Shown: positions 9,831-20,375, counted from the first letter of the stretch. The stretch is 64,000 bases of DNA from Candidatus Fredericiella danica (GCA_016713335.1 JADJPH010000040.1:1-64000), one strand, 5' to 3'. Notes: a model not told the origin generated them from the sequence alone. Program-made: numbers and translations.

Positions 9831-10643
9831 ATGATGAGCGACATCGAACAGGACAATACGACGCCATCTAGCGTCGCTGACTATATCTTGGTCGCGCTCG
9901 ATGCTTCAGCGCACAGTGAAGCCGCATTGGCCGCGGCCGTTGAACTGGCGGCGGCGATGCAGATGGAACTGCGCGGCTTGTTTGTCGAAGATATCAACCT
10001 GCTGCATTTATGCGGTCTGCCTTTCGGGCTGGAGATCGGTTCGTTCACGGCAAAGGCGCAGCGGTTGGAACGCGTCAACGTGGAACGCGAATTCCGTGTC
10101 CAGGCTGCACACCTGCGTAAGATCATGGCGGACGTCGCCGGCCAACGGCGCATCAACTGGTCGTTTGAAGTGGTGCGCGGCGCCGTGACTGCGCAGGTGC
10201 TGGCCGCTGCTACGTCGGCCACGATGGTCAGTATCGGCCGCGTAGGGCGCTCACCAGTCAAGGCAATTGGTTCAACCGTGCGGGCGGTCATGCAGCACAC
10301 ACAACAGCCTGTCGTGATCCAAACCGCCAACCGGAGGCTGGGGGGACCCTATACGATTGTCTATACCGGTAGTGCCGCAGCGAGAAACGCACTGGCATTG
10401 GCAGCAAACCTCGCGTCGCATGAAGCCACTGCACTAGGTATCTGGCTGGCGGATGATGTCGTGGCGCTGGACGACAATGCTTTGCAGACCATTGCTCAGC
10501 CAGAGTATTCCGTCCACCGCGTGCATGAACGGCTCGCACTGGCCGCGGAACTGAGCCAGATTGCGAATGGCACCGTTGTGCTCCCGCTTGAAGTCGCCCA
10601 CCTGTTTGAGTCGATTCGCGTCACGACCATCGTCGTTCCGTAA
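9831..10643 (+). CDS. Universal stress protein-like, two-domain
   Basis: The frame is open upstream into the Lon-like gene, but the sensible start is the ATG pair at 9831/9834, 25 bases after the Lon-like stop. The 270-residue product opens with a classic UspA beta strand, DYILVALDASAHSEAALAAA, followed by an ELRGLFVEDINLL segment. The nucleotide-binding signature is only loosely conserved (SIGRVGRSPVKAIGSTVRAV). A second, degenerate UspA-like half starts at GPYTIVYTGSAAARNALALA. Such proteins bind nucleotides and act in stress physiology. Location after a protease gene suggests a shared stress role, which is inference. Confidence 0.75.
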   Translation: MMSDIEQDNTTPSSVADYILVALDASAHSEAALAAAVELAAAMQMELRGLFVEDINLLHLCGLPFGLEIGSFTAKAQRLERVNVEREFRVQAAHLRKIMADVAGQRRINWSFEVVRGAVTAQVLAAATSATMVSIGRVGRSPVKAIGSTVRAVMQHTQQPVVIQTANRRLGGPYTIVYTGSAAARNALALAANLASHEATALGIWLADDVVALDDNALQTIAQPEYSVHRVHERLALAAELSQIANGTVVLPLEVAHLFESIRVTTIVVP

Positions 10644-10687
10644 ATCTTCTGGATCCCCCACCATCGGCGGCAGCCAACCGGTGGCGT

Positions 10688-13132
10688 TCAGGGTGTGATC
10701 TCCAGCATCCCGATCCGGATCTGGTGATCCTTTGAAGGAACAGCCGCGGCTTCGCTGATGGGCAGCGCCACCTCCCCACCGCTCGCGCTCTCATAAAGGC
10801 CAAGCCAGAGTTCATACCGGCCGGGCGCAATACCCTCGGGCAGGTGAAGTGGAAAGTCGCTGAGTACGCGATCCCCCGTTCGCCAGGCATCGGTGGGGAA
10901 GCGATCACCCGCCGGCGCACGGTCAAAGCCGGCTTGCTGTTGCCCGCCGCCATCCAACAGGTGAACGTAGCCAGTGTAGCCGGTTGCCGGCTGGCCCACT
11001 GCTTCCCAGAGCACCGTCGCCGTTATCACAGTGTCGGCGCCTGGTGAAATCGAGCGTGGCGCGCTCGATGCGACCGCTTTCATGACCCCTCCAAACACGC
11101 TACCGAGTGGCTCCATGCCGCTTGCCTGTGGGACTGAGGCCGGGTCAGGTTCCAACACGACGGAACCGATGATCGCAGTGACGGCTGCGCCTGTTGCGTC
11201 GTATGCCGGCAGCGGGAGATTGGTCGCTTCTGCGGTCGCAGGATCAATAAAACCGGCATACACGCGTGCCTGGAGGGGTGAATTCGGTGCGAGCGGCTGC
11301 GTGACCTGCACCACATAGCGGTCGGCATAGAGGACGCCGGGTTGCCATTGCGTCGTCGGGTTGCGACCCCAGCCTGGATGGCTCGTGAGGTTCGCCACTT
11401 CGCGGCCCTGTTCATCGAGCAGTTGGATGAAGAGTTGGTAGTCCTGTTGCAGAGGATGTTCGCTCTGCAGATAGAGCGTGACCGGCACCCGTTCTCCCAA
11501 TCGATACCGGTCTTTGCCAACGTCGATGCCGACCAACCGGATCGCGTCACTGTCACCAAAGGTGAGCGATACCGGGGTGGCGGTTGGCGGCAATTCAGCG
11601 ATGGGCGCCGGCGCATTGTATGCGCCGGGCAGGAGCACAGTGACGGTATAGAGCGATATGCCAGCGAGGGCCAGCAGGATGATCGCCCAGCCCGCCAGCC
11701 GGCCACCGTCAGGCAGCCATGCCAACCAGAAGTCGATGCCAAGCACCAACAGAATCCCGAAAGCGATCAATCCCGGAAAGAGCAGGCGTCCCTGACTCCC
11801 CGTTGCCTGCACAATCCAATAGGTCAGCAGCCCAAGACTCACAAGCGCCCACAAACCGACCAACGTCAAAGTGCGAAGCGCTGGATCATCCACCTGCGGC
11901 CGGCCGGCGCTTCGGGCCAGATAGACGACTGCACCAGGCAAACCCACCAGCGCCATGACCGTGAGAATATCTGTGAAGGTGTAGAACCAATCCGGCAGGA
12001 GAATGTTGAACCAACCGAAGAGACCCCATACTGAGAAACGCAGCCCCCGAAATTCGGGCCAGAAACGCGCCAGTGTCAGGGTTTCCGTACGTCTGCCGTT
12101 GATGGTGGTCAGGTGCCCCAGCCCACTCCAATCGCCGTACAAAGCGAGATTGCGCACATACCACCAACCGGCAACCGCGAGCAACGTCGCTGCCACGACG
12201 GCGCCCGCACCAAAGAGCAGACGCCAACTTCTGCGCCGATACGCCAGCAACACGATCACAAGGGCAGCCAGAGGCGCCAGCCCCAGTCCCTGCAATTTAC
12301 TGAGGGCCGCCAGGCCCAGCAAGAGACCGAGTATAAACCATTCCCAAAGTCGAATTGGCGAATGGAGAGGGCGAACCAGCAGGTGCGCCATCCAAAAGAT
12401 TGCAGCCGCAGCGATGGCGGTGATGAGGTTGTCGTTGGTGAAGGCTGCGCTGATAAAACCGAACTGTGGGATTGCCGCCACCATCGCCATGGCGAGCAGC
12501 GGCAGATACGGTAGCCCAACCAGATAACGCTCCCGATGCCGGCGCGGCATGGCCGGCGCCGCGGGTTCACGGTCGGGCGGTTGCCCCTGACCGAACCGCG
12601 CCACTGCAATGAATTCCGCCGTCAGGAAGATGCACCAGAGCGTCACCACGCCGAGCAATAACGAGAACCAGCGTCCCAGGTGGAGCGCAAGGTTGGCTCC
12701 CTGCAATTTGGGTTGATTCCCACTGTATAGGACGAAGTTTTTGTTGCCGGGTTCGAGCGGATTGCCAATATTGGCGCGTGGGTTGCGCATGGCAATCTGC
12801 GCAAAGTCAGACTGGTCGATCCAGGAAGTCAGGGCGCCGGTGAGCAGATAATAGAGTGGCGCCTGGCTACCTTCCTGCTCCCAGGGACCGGTGCTTTCGG
12901 CGCTCTGCACCGGCAAGCCATTGCCCTGGGCGATGTGGCGGGCAAAGGCGTAATGAAAGGGTTCATCCGGCGCTTCAAATGGTGGCGTTGCCAGAGAATA
13001 GGCGATTCCGAGCAAGAGAAACAGGAGGGTGACCACCCATGCCAGGCGGCGCTGCCTGCGCTGGAATGCACCACCAGTGAGACCTGGGCTGGAATCTGCA
13101 ACGTGATGTTGTATCCGCGTGCCGGCGCTCAT
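10688..13132 (-). CDS. Large membrane glycosyltransferase-like protein (DUF2142/GT-C type) with exported C-terminal domains
   Basis: An 814-residue protein. The first extracellular loop carries PPFEAPDEPFHYAFARHIA, the acidic motif typical of DUF2142/GT-C proteins, whose Asp/Glu positions the lipid-phosphate sugar donor. About ten to twelve membrane helices run to residue about 500, then about 300 residues form two beta-sandwich-like modules (DYQLFIQLLDEQGREVANL and TGYTGYVHLLDGGGQQQAGF) exposed outside. Family members transfer sugars from polyprenyl phosphates to exported glycans or proteins. The start codon overlaps the upstream gene stop (ATGA), so it is coupled to the neighbouring glycosyltransferase. 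Donor and acceptor unknown. Confidence 0.8.
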   Translation of the reverse strand: MSAGTRIQHHVADSSPGLTGGAFQRRQRRLAWVVTLLFLLLGIAYSLATPPFEAPDEPFHYAFARHIAQGNGLPVQSAESTGPWEQEGSQAPLYYLLTGALTSWIDQSDFAQIAMRNPRANIGNPLEPGNKNFVLYSGNQPKLQGANLALHLGRWFSLLLGVVTLWCIFLTAEFIAVARFGQGQPPDREPAAPAMPRRHRERYLVGLPYLPLLAMAMVAAIPQFGFISAAFTNDNLITAIAAAAIFWMAHLLVRPLHSPIRLWEWFILGLLLGLAALSKLQGLGLAPLAALVIVLLAYRRRSWRLLFGAGAVVAATLLAVAGWWYVRNLALYGDWSGLGHLTTINGRRTETLTLARFWPEFRGLRFSVWGLFGWFNILLPDWFYTFTDILTVMALVGLPGAVVYLARSAGRPQVDDPALRTLTLVGLWALVSLGLLTYWIVQATGSQGRLLFPGLIAFGILLVLGIDFWLAWLPDGGRLAGWAIILLALAGISLYTVTVLLPGAYNAPAPIAELPPTATPVSLTFGDSDAIRLVGIDVGKDRYRLGERVPVTLYLQSEHPLQQDYQLFIQLLDEQGREVANLTSHPGWGRNPTTQWQPGVLYADRYVVQVTQPLAPNSPLQARVYAGFIDPATAEATNLPLPAYDATGAAVTAIIGSVVLEPDPASVPQASGMEPLGSVFGGVMKAVASSAPRSISPGADTVITATVLWEAVGQPATGYTGYVHLLDGGGQQQAGFDRAPAGDRFPTDAWRTGDRVLSDFPLHLPEGIAPGRYELWLGLYESASGGEVALPISEAAAVPSKDHQIRIGMLEITP

Positions 13133-15159
13133 TCCGTCTCAGATGTGATCAGCAAAGGTGTATCGTCGTCAATCATCTGTACGTTGTCAGATACTTTGGT
13201 GACGGGTAGTTTCACCAGGGTCTCCGCATCGTACATCTGAATCGTATAACCCAAACGGCTGCCCGGTGTTGGCGCTTGTTCGAGCGGTGGGAACGGCACA
13301 GACTCGATGATGGTTTTGTCTGGATCCCATACGGTCGTCGGGACGTCGCCTTCAAATGGCTCATGTTCAGTCGTTGCCAACGGTTTGAACGTCCCATCCG
13401 GCAGTTCTTCTACCAGGGAGATGATGTATTTGTAGCGGCGGTCCGGTTTCTGGAGCACCTGCCAGTAGAGTCGCATCTGCGCTGGAAGGTCAACTGCAAC
13501 CGGTGGATCTGCGCTTAGGCCGGCCAGGCGAATGAGATGATCAAACTCGACTGTCACGGGGAACTGGACGCCTGCCGGGAGTTCGGCGGACACCGGTGCC
13601 TTCGGCAGATATAGTTGAGCGCGAAGGCTAGAATTGCTAAAAAACTTTACATCGCGAAGTTGGACGAAGTTATCTCTTAACCAAGATTCAACTTGACTGT
13701 CGAGATCGAAATAGGGGTGTGTGCCGGATTTGATCACCCAAATTCGATCGTACCGATCCCCTAGATCACGCAGCCATGCCTCCGTCTCCGCCATACTCTG
13801 ATTGAGCAGCGGCGCCCCATAGATGGCGAATGGCGCCCCCTGTGCCATCGCCTGGCGCACGGGGTCTAGCGGAAGGTAGTAGTCGAAGATCCGCCAGGAG
13901 GAAGGGGGATAGAATAGGACGGCGTCACCGGGCATGATCCGGCCCCGCAAGTAATCGCCAAGCCCTGTGTAATCATCCTTGGCGTACTGTTCCATTGTAA
14001 AGTAGTTGACGGTGCTGTAGCCGATGGTAAGCACCAGGACAAACGCCACCAGGGCGCCCGCCCACCGGCGCCACTGCCATACCAGCGCCAGCCCACTGGC
14101 GACCAACAGCACAAAGCCACCGACCAACAGGCTCAGGTGTCGCGCATTCATGTAGAGCGGGCGCACCTCATTCAATAGCAGCACCAGGATGACGGGGACA
14201 AGTACAAAGGCGGGAAGAATCCAACCGCCCTGCTTCAGGGTGCTGACCGACCGTAGCCCATAGATGGCCCCGCCCAACGCCAGCGCGGCAAAGATCAAGT
14301 CGAAGCCCCAGACGACGGCAAGATCGACACTCAGACCCAGGCTGAATGCATTCACCAGGTCCGGGATGAGGATTGCCAACGTAATCGAGGGAAAGTTCTG
14401 CCCGCCGCCCTGGGTAATGATCGTATAGGCGCCGTAGAGGCCAATGAGGCTTCCCACCATCAAAAAGAGGGTGGTCCACAACACGGCGCGGCCAAGCCCG
14501 CGTTGGAGCAGCCACCGGAATCCGATCAAAGCCTGGAGGGGCAACAGAAAGACCGCATAATAGTGGGTGGTCAGGAACATGAGTTCGACAACGACAAAGC
14601 CAAGCCCAAAGCGCCAGTCAAGCGTCTTGTTTTCCGTGGTTCTGAGCAGCAGATAGGTTGTCAGGATTGCCAGCGTTGCCAGCAGCGCATAGGGCCGCGC
14701 CTCCTGGCCATACCAAAGCATAAACGGGTTGATCGCGGCGAGGATCGCGGCCCACCAGGGCGTTGAAGACGGCACAACCGCATGGCGGGCAAGCCAGCGC
14801 GCAAGCAACCACAATGCGGGGACGAAAAGGGTGGCCGCGGCCACGGACACGAAGCGAACCACGTATTCGCTGTCCCCAGCCAACCGGACGAGGATGCCCT
14901 GGAGCAGGAATGAGAAGAACGGATGCTGATCGATCGTCAGCACGCGTGTGATGCCATCATCGAGCCACAGTGCACCGCGCAGCAGATCCGGGAGCGATTC
15001 CTGCGCACGCTGCAAACTAAGGCTTTCGTCCCACCAGAAGTTCTTGAAATCTAGCAGGGTGACGGTGCGGGCGAATGCAAGCAGGATCAGACCGAGCAGC
15101 AGCAACCTTTTCCGGCTTCCGCGCGTCTTTTCCCTGATCATCTTCAACGTCACAACCAC
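13129..15159 (-). CDS. GT39-like membrane glycosyltransferase (PMT_2 type)
   Basis: A 676-residue protein with an N-terminal helix, then the GT-C catalytic loop LLDFKNFWWDESLSLQRAQE with its conserved Asp-Glu. Further periplasmic-side motifs include DQHPFFSFLLQGIL, and WYGQEARPYALLA matches the conserved E(A/V)R-Y segment of this family. About twelve helices end near residue 400; the C-terminal region is soluble and ends in a beta-rich segment (RRYKYIISLVEELPDGT) related to the ones in neighbouring genes. It probably mannosylates or glycosylates exported acceptors from a polyprenyl-phosphate sugar. It is translationally coupled to the next gene downstream by a 4-base overlap. Confidence 0.84.
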   Translation of the reverse strand: MVVTLKMIREKTRGSRKRLLLLGLILLAFARTVTLLDFKNFWWDESLSLQRAQESLPDLLRGALWLDDGITRVLTIDQHPFFSFLLQGILVRLAGDSEYVVRFVSVAAATLFVPALWLLARWLARHAVVPSSTPWWAAILAAINPFMLWYGQEARPYALLATLAILTTYLLLRTTENKTLDWRFGLGFVVVELMFLTTHYYAVFLLPLQALIGFRWLLQRGLGRAVLWTTLFLMVGSLIGLYGAYTIITQGGGQNFPSITLAILIPDLVNAFSLGLSVDLAVVWGFDLIFAALALGGAIYGLRSVSTLKQGGWILPAFVLVPVILVLLLNEVRPLYMNARHLSLLVGGFVLLVASGLALVWQWRRWAGALVAFVLVLTIGYSTVNYFTMEQYAKDDYTGLGDYLRGRIMPGDAVLFYPPSSWRIFDYYLPLDPVRQAMAQGAPFAIYGAPLLNQSMAETEAWLRDLGDRYDRIWVIKSGTHPYFDLDSQVESWLRDNFVQLRDVKFFSNSSLRAQLYLPKAPVSAELPAGVQFPVTVEFDHLIRLAGLSADPPVAVDLPAQMRLYWQVLQKPDRRYKYIISLVEELPDGTFKPLATTEHEPFEGDVPTTVWDPDKTIIESVPFPPLEQAPTPGSRLGYTIQMYDAETLVKLPVTKVSDNVQMIDDDTPLLITSETE

Positions 15160-15260
15160 ACCTCAAGCATCGTCGGTGACTTTTCATTCCCCGATTTCAT
15201 ACGCAAACCCGGATTGTAACACGTCAAGGGCTGATTTCCATTTCCGTAAGGGTTGCCGCG

Positions 15261-16509
15261 TCAGCTAGCAGGCGGTTGCCACCGCCGGTCACTGCCGGCG
15301 CGCACACCGTCGCCGCCATAAAAGCCGATCAACAGACGGTAGACGCCGGGAACCGCGTGATCGCTCACTTTCAACGTTACTTCATCGAGAATGATTTCGT
15401 CTGGAGTCCAGGACCAGGTTGGGTTGGCGCCACGCTGCGGGATGCTATCATCTTGTGCGGCCATCTCGTTGCCGGCACCAACAAGCTGGACAAAGCGCTT
15501 CAGGTCCGGGGGCTGAGCGCCAGTCCTACGGTATACCATCGTGACTGTCATGCGTGCCCCTGGGCGTAATTGCGTCTCGGCCGTGGCCAGGTCGAACCCC
15601 AATAGTTCAATGTTGTCACCAAAGCGGATGTTAAGGCGATGGCTGGCTGTCTTCACCTGGTTGCGGTTCACGATCTTGATCGGTGGGAGCCGCAAGACGT
15701 CGACAGGTGCAGAAGATTCGCCCTCGTAAACTGGCAGCAATTCACCGTCCTTAATGGTATAGAGGCCACCAAAGGCCAGTATAGACCACTTGCGCTGTCT
15801 TCCGGCAAGTTTAGCCGGTACGTGTCGGGGTAAGTGCGCCCGGGCAACCAGGTCGTCGCCGGTGACAATTCTGGTCCCGGCACCTGATCGACCTTGAGCA
15901 GAGGCGTCCCATTATCGTCTACGAGATGGGTAAAGCCGTGGTAGCTTTCTGCCGCGGGCGCCGCTGCCTGCCAATACAAGGTCAAGTCAAGGGTGTTACC
16001 GGCTTCAACCGTCGTCAGTATCTGGTTGGGCGCCTGCACCGGCGTCGTTTCTGGGTGAATGTCAAAACCGACAAACTGGATCTGTTGGTCGAAACGCGCT
16101 GCCAATGCGTGTTGTGGCGACGCGTTTTGCGCGATGGGGTGGGCCAGTTCGAATTTACCGACGATGGAGGGGGTAATTGCCAGTTCTTCGGATGTTGCGC
16201 CAAGACCCACGGCAATGGTATAGGCGCCTGCCGGCAATCCGGCCGGTAACGCCAGCTGCATAGCGTCGTCGACAAGCGTGCCGGCTGCCCAATTGCTGGC
16301 ACGCTGCGCATTAAATTGGGATACTGTACAAGTCGCTGATAACGTTTCCCAAACTGTCCAGGATTTGCCAACGCATTTGGAGTGTCGATGGTGGTGTGCG
16401 AAACGTACCAATATGGATAGAGTGTCACGTCACGGTCGCCATCGTCTTTCCGATATCCGACGAGGCTGACGTTATGAGCTTTTACTTCGTGTGGGCAAAG
16501 TGATGGCAC
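15261..16509 (-). CDS. Exported beta-sandwich region of a membrane glycosyltransferase-type protein, several frameshifts
   Basis: Three overlapping frames together give one continuous protein-like sequence. It starts around LVGYRKDDGDRDVTLYPYWYV, shifts at about 16330-16410 into FNAQRASNWAAGTLVDDAMQLALPAGLP, continues through QIQFVGFDIHPETTP and SYHGFTHLVDDNGTPLLKVD, and shifts again at about 15770 (one base missing in CCTTTGG). It then reads GELLPVYEGESSAPVDVLRL to DGVRAGSDRRWQPPAS. These are two to three beta-sandwich modules like those at the C-termini of the adjacent genes, with no membrane helices. No start codon or ribosome site is convincing, so it is most likely the C-terminal half of the protein encoded at 16559-18287, separated by another indel near 16510-16560. 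Confidence 0.6.
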
Positions 16510-16558
16510 TCACCGGGCCGGTGCCTTAGCAACATTGCCACCTCCGGTCATGCCACAA

Positions 16559-18287
16559 CTACCTGCCAGTAGACGCATGCGACTCAACGCCACAGGACAA
16601 GGCCAATATGCCAAGAGAAATGAGACCGATCCAGTTTGCCATGCGTTTGCTTGGCGTCAGCTGCCATATCTTTTCAACCACGTGTTGGCCAGCAGGTATG
16701 TCTACGGTTAGCAGCCCCAGGTTTGTCGAAGGATAGGTTGGTAGTTCCTCGCCGTCCACGGTGACTCGCCAGTTCGGATAATAATACTCCTCAAAGCGCA
16801 GCGTCCCGCCGGTCGCGCTTGACACGGAGAGAGCGATATTTGTTGCATTTGCCGTCCTTGGTGTCGCTTGAATTTGATCGACCTGCGCGTCGGGTTCGGG
16901 TGCGAGCACCAAGTGCCGCCAGCGTGGGCGAAATTCGCGCACCGAACTCGCTGCGTTCAGTGGATCAAGGATTCCTTTCTCAAGTTCTGCCTGCGCCAAT
17001 GCCTCAGGGCCAAGTCGAATCGCGGAATTTGAGAACATTGGGAAGCGCTCTAAGTGGGGTGTATTGGCGAAAATGATCAGACAAATCACTGCGATCCCCG
17101 CCAATGCTTGCCAGCGGGCGTTGCGGATTGAGACGATGTTCCCCCCGGCGAAGAGCGCCAGCGCCACCGAAATGATGCTGAGCAGACGCCACGGAAACTG
17201 TAACATTGTCATAACGTCAATGCTTGACCAGAGCGGTAATACCCAGCGCCCTGCCAAGGCGCTGGCAACAAGTGCAACCACTGCCCAATATGTCCATTCG
17301 CCATCGCGCCTTCGTGCGAGCAGAAAACCGCTTGCCGCCATGAGTAATTGCACCAGCCCCAATCGGACGGGCCGTTCAAAACTGTACTGGTAGAGCCAAT
17401 GGAGGTCGAGCATGGTTGACCACGACCACCCATTACCGGGAAGCCAACCGGTGCGCGCAATTTCAAAACGTGCGGCCGTCAGATAGGAGCTTTCCGCAAT
17501 CAGCGGAAGCCATGCAATGGCGCTGAGCCCCATCGCGAGCACCAGGGCAAGAAACGTCCAACGCAGCGCTGCCTTCGTGGGTAGGTCGTCGTTCACGTGC
17601 CGGCGCCAGAGCACCGCAATATAGCCGGGCAAGGTTGCCGCCATGAAGAGCAGCGTGATGCCATGCGCCATGGCGAGCGCCGCCAGGAAGATCGCTGCCG
17701 CGGCGAAGTATCGTTCCGGTTGCCCTGAACGCCAGATGCGCCGGAATGACCACAGGATCCACGGAAGTAACCCCTGGGCGAGCGCCTCGGCCACGGATCC
17801 GCACATAGACGTTTAGCAGAAGATATGGTGCATACAGATAGGCGACGGCGGCAACCAGCGCAGCCCAAGACCGCTGTGTGCCAAAAACGTCACGCGCCCA
17901 GAAATACATCCCCAGCCCACCCATGAGAATGGCGAGCGCCATGGTCAGGACGAATCCTACCTGGGTGCTACCGCCAACCAGGCCGAGTGCAACCGCGACG
18001 TAATATGCGGCTGGACCATAAAAATTAAAGAGCGGATAGCCATGACCGAGTTGCATTTCGGGCATCCAGCGCGGCAACCAAACGCCGTCCCGGATTGCGC
18101 GTTCAAGGGCAGCAACGCGGAGCATATGGGTGCGACCGTCAAACGATCGCGGTATGCCGTCAGTCAAGAAAGGCAGAAGAGCCGGCACCGCAAGAAACGG
18201 GATCATCAACCATAAATGGTCGAGCATCCGCAAGCCACGCTGCGGCCATGCGTCGGTGTGGGCGCCATTTGTGTCGGGGATCTCCAC
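16559..18287 (-). CDS. Multi-pass membrane protein, 6-pyruvoyl-tetrahydropterin synthase-related (PTPS_related) type, frameshifted
   Basis: The N-terminal frame (18287 to about 17800) has the extracellular loop PRSFDGRTHMLRVAALERAI and PEMQLGHGYPLFNFYGPAAY. These are hallmarks of the membrane family usually labelled 6-pyruvoyl-tetrahydropterin synthase-related, which is not a pterin enzyme but a GT-C-like membrane protein. The frame breaks at about 17800 (YLLLNVYVR joins GSVAEALAQGLLPWILW) and continues with about seven more helices to a soluble end, FEEYYYPNWRVTVDGEELP. That YYPNW-WRVTVDG segment is also typical of membrane glycosyltransferases of this kind. The stop at 16559 may be artificial, because matching beta-sandwich sequence follows in another frame. 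It lies in a run of four similar genes. Confidence 0.68.
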
Positions 18288-18327
18288 TGTATCAGGTAAA
18301 GCTAGCCCAGGCTGCTGCGTAGTTTCA

Positions 18328-20256
18328 CTATTCCTTCAGCCGCACTTCAAGCTGCGCAAGCTCGACATCCTGGCCGGCCACCGTATCGACCGCCGCGCCG
18401 GTTGACGGATCGTAGAGCCGCAACGTGAGCCGGTAGGAACCAGGCGGGAGAGCGGGATTCAGCACCAGTCCACGTTGGTCCGTGGCAGACTGCCCGACCA
18501 CCCAGACACTGGTGGGTGCAAACCAATTCTGGGGCACATAGTCGACGCTCTGCACGATGTTATCGGCTGGGTCCAAGAGCCTAAGACTGAATTTATACTC
18601 GGGTGCAGGCTCATGCACAAACCAGTGTGTACTCACGTTTAGCAGTTCTCCCGCCGTCGGTGTTGTGGTCGATACCTCCGCCTGCTCCAACGTGAGTGCG
18701 GCGCCAAAACCAACGCCGAGGGTGCGTGTCACCGGCGGCGAGGCCCCTGCTAACCCGTAGAGTGAAACGCGAATACCGTTGTGGTCGGTTGGCTCGGTTG
18801 CCCAACCGCGCGTGGCCAACCAGACCTGCGCAGTGGCGGGCAAGTGGAAATAGAGCACTTCCCAAACGCGTTCCGCTCCGGCAGTGAATTCCTGCAATTC
18901 GCCGTCCGCCGCATCCAGCGATTGATTCTGAAGCTCGGAGATGGCAAATATTGGTGCGGATCCTTTGTAGTAATGCAGGAAAACTTTCTTTGGGTCCGGA
19001 CCATCGACGAGCACGACATCGTTGGGGCGCAGACTCGACTCGATGCGCGCGGCGGCGCCGCGAAAATCCGGCTTGTGGAGTGAACTGTCCGTAGTCTGGC
19101 GCTGCACTGCCATCAGGTTAGTGACGACAAGCAAACCGATCACAATCAAAGCCGCAACTGGCGCCAACCATCGGCGGATCGGCGGGAGTGCCCCGCGCCA
19201 GAAACGGAGATCCAGCAGCCCCACGCCCCCGGCGCAGAGAAGCAACAAAGGGGCGGCAATGAAAATCGTGTAGCGCTCATGATAGTCGGGATTGCGAATC
19301 GCCAACCAGAACGCAATCGCCAATGGAATGGCTGTTAGTGAGATGAGATAGAAGCCAGCGGCGCGACGGCTGCGGACCCAATAGAAGATCCCGGTCACCG
19401 CAAGGGCAAGATAGAGCCAGGGCAGCCACCCGCGCCAGGGTTCCGTCATGGTCTCTCCAGCCGTATAGGCGGTCAGGTACCGCCAGGGAAGCTCCAGCGC
19501 CACACCCCCTTGTCGCCACCCTGTGAAACTGAAAATCTCCAGGGCGCGGGGCAGCCACGGCGCAAACAACAGCAATGCCGCCACCGCCGCAGCCAACCAA
19601 CGGAGAAAACCTGACCAGTTGCGCGTGGCAAGCACCCATCCCACGACAAAGACCGTTTGTGCGATCGGCGTCAATGCACCATACATGTGCAAGTAAACAG
19701 CAGCCGCTGTGGCGATGGCATATCCTGCCCCCCACCCAATCGTTGCACGACCGGATGCTGCCAGCAGGCGCCAGAGACACCAACTGGAAAGCAGTGTGGC
19801 GGCGAGCAGCCAGGAATACATCCGTACTTCTTGGGCGTACCAGACTTGAAACGCGCTTGAAGCAAGCAGCGCGCCCGCACTGAGCACGACCAGTGCGCGC
19901 GTTGGGTTCATTCTGTACTGTAGATCGGCCCCCAGGCGCATGATCAGAGCGACAGCCAGTGTGGAGGCAACCAGCGAAAGAAAACGCGTGGCGTAGTCGG
20001 CGTCACCTACGAGTGGCAGCCAACCGTGTAGCAGGACAAAGTAGCCGGGGGTATGCTCGACCGGCATGTTGCGCAGCAGATCTGGGAGCGTCTGCACCGC
20101 CCGGAGGAGGCTGATGCCTTCGTCGCTCCACAGGCTCTGAAAGTCGAGCCGGTAGGTGCGCACGGCAAATGCAAACAAGAGAATTGCCAGCGTCAGGACA
20201 CGCAATACCGGGTTTGGCGTCGCATGTGGAGGCTGGGAGGTGGCGGCAAGTTTCAT
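18328..20256 (-). CDS. GT39-like membrane glycosyltransferase with exported C-terminal domain
   Basis: The GT-C catalytic loop is clear: YRLDFQSLWSDEGISLLRAV, with the Asp-Glu pair, then HTPGYFVLLHGWLPLVG and WYAQEVRMYSWLLA. About eleven helices precede a soluble portion with PDPKKVFLHYYKGSAPI and a C-terminal beta-sandwich (YKFSLRLLDPADNIVQSVD to TLRLYDPSTGA). I chose ATG 20256 (MKLAAT) over an in-frame start at 20295, because the first 13 residues of the longer form look non-coding. It is the first gene of the minus-strand glycosyltransferase run, 40 bases upstream of the PTPS-related gene. Confidence 0.84.
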   Translation of the reverse strand: MKLAATSQPPHATPNPVLRVLTLAILLFAFAVRTYRLDFQSLWSDEGISLLRAVQTLPDLLRNMPVEHTPGYFVLLHGWLPLVGDADYATRFLSLVASTLAVALIMRLGADLQYRMNPTRALVVLSAGALLASSAFQVWYAQEVRMYSWLLAATLLSSWCLWRLLAASGRATIGWGAGYAIATAAAVYLHMYGALTPIAQTVFVVGWVLATRNWSGFLRWLAAAVAALLLFAPWLPRALEIFSFTGWRQGGVALELPWRYLTAYTAGETMTEPWRGWLPWLYLALAVTGIFYWVRSRRAAGFYLISLTAIPLAIAFWLAIRNPDYHERYTIFIAAPLLLLCAGGVGLLDLRFWRGALPPIRRWLAPVAALIVIGLLVVTNLMAVQRQTTDSSLHKPDFRGAAARIESSLRPNDVVLVDGPDPKKVFLHYYKGSAPIFAISELQNQSLDAADGELQEFTAGAERVWEVLYFHLPATAQVWLATRGWATEPTDHNGIRVSLYGLAGASPPVTRTLGVGFGAALTLEQAEVSTTTPTAGELLNVSTHWFVHEPAPEYKFSLRLLDPADNIVQSVDYVPQNWFAPTSVWVVGQSATDQRGLVLNPALPPGSYRLTLRLYDPSTGAAVDTVAGQDVELAQLEVRLKE

Positions 20257-20296
20257 GCAAATATCGAATTTTATCACAGATCTGCCACCACCCAAG

Positions 20297-20325
20297 GCGA
20301 CAGACCCGCAGAAAAGTGCTACGAT
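20297..20325 (+). promoter_or_regulatory. Candidate promoter for the phosphatase gene
   Basis: GCGACA, 17 bases, TACGAT, with TGC just before the -10 (extended -10). It would give a leader of about 45 bases before ATG 20376. Confidence 0.4.
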
Positions 20326-20375
20326 AGCAGTACCCCACGAGATTGCGTGCCATGATGGTCAATGGAGTCCCCTAC

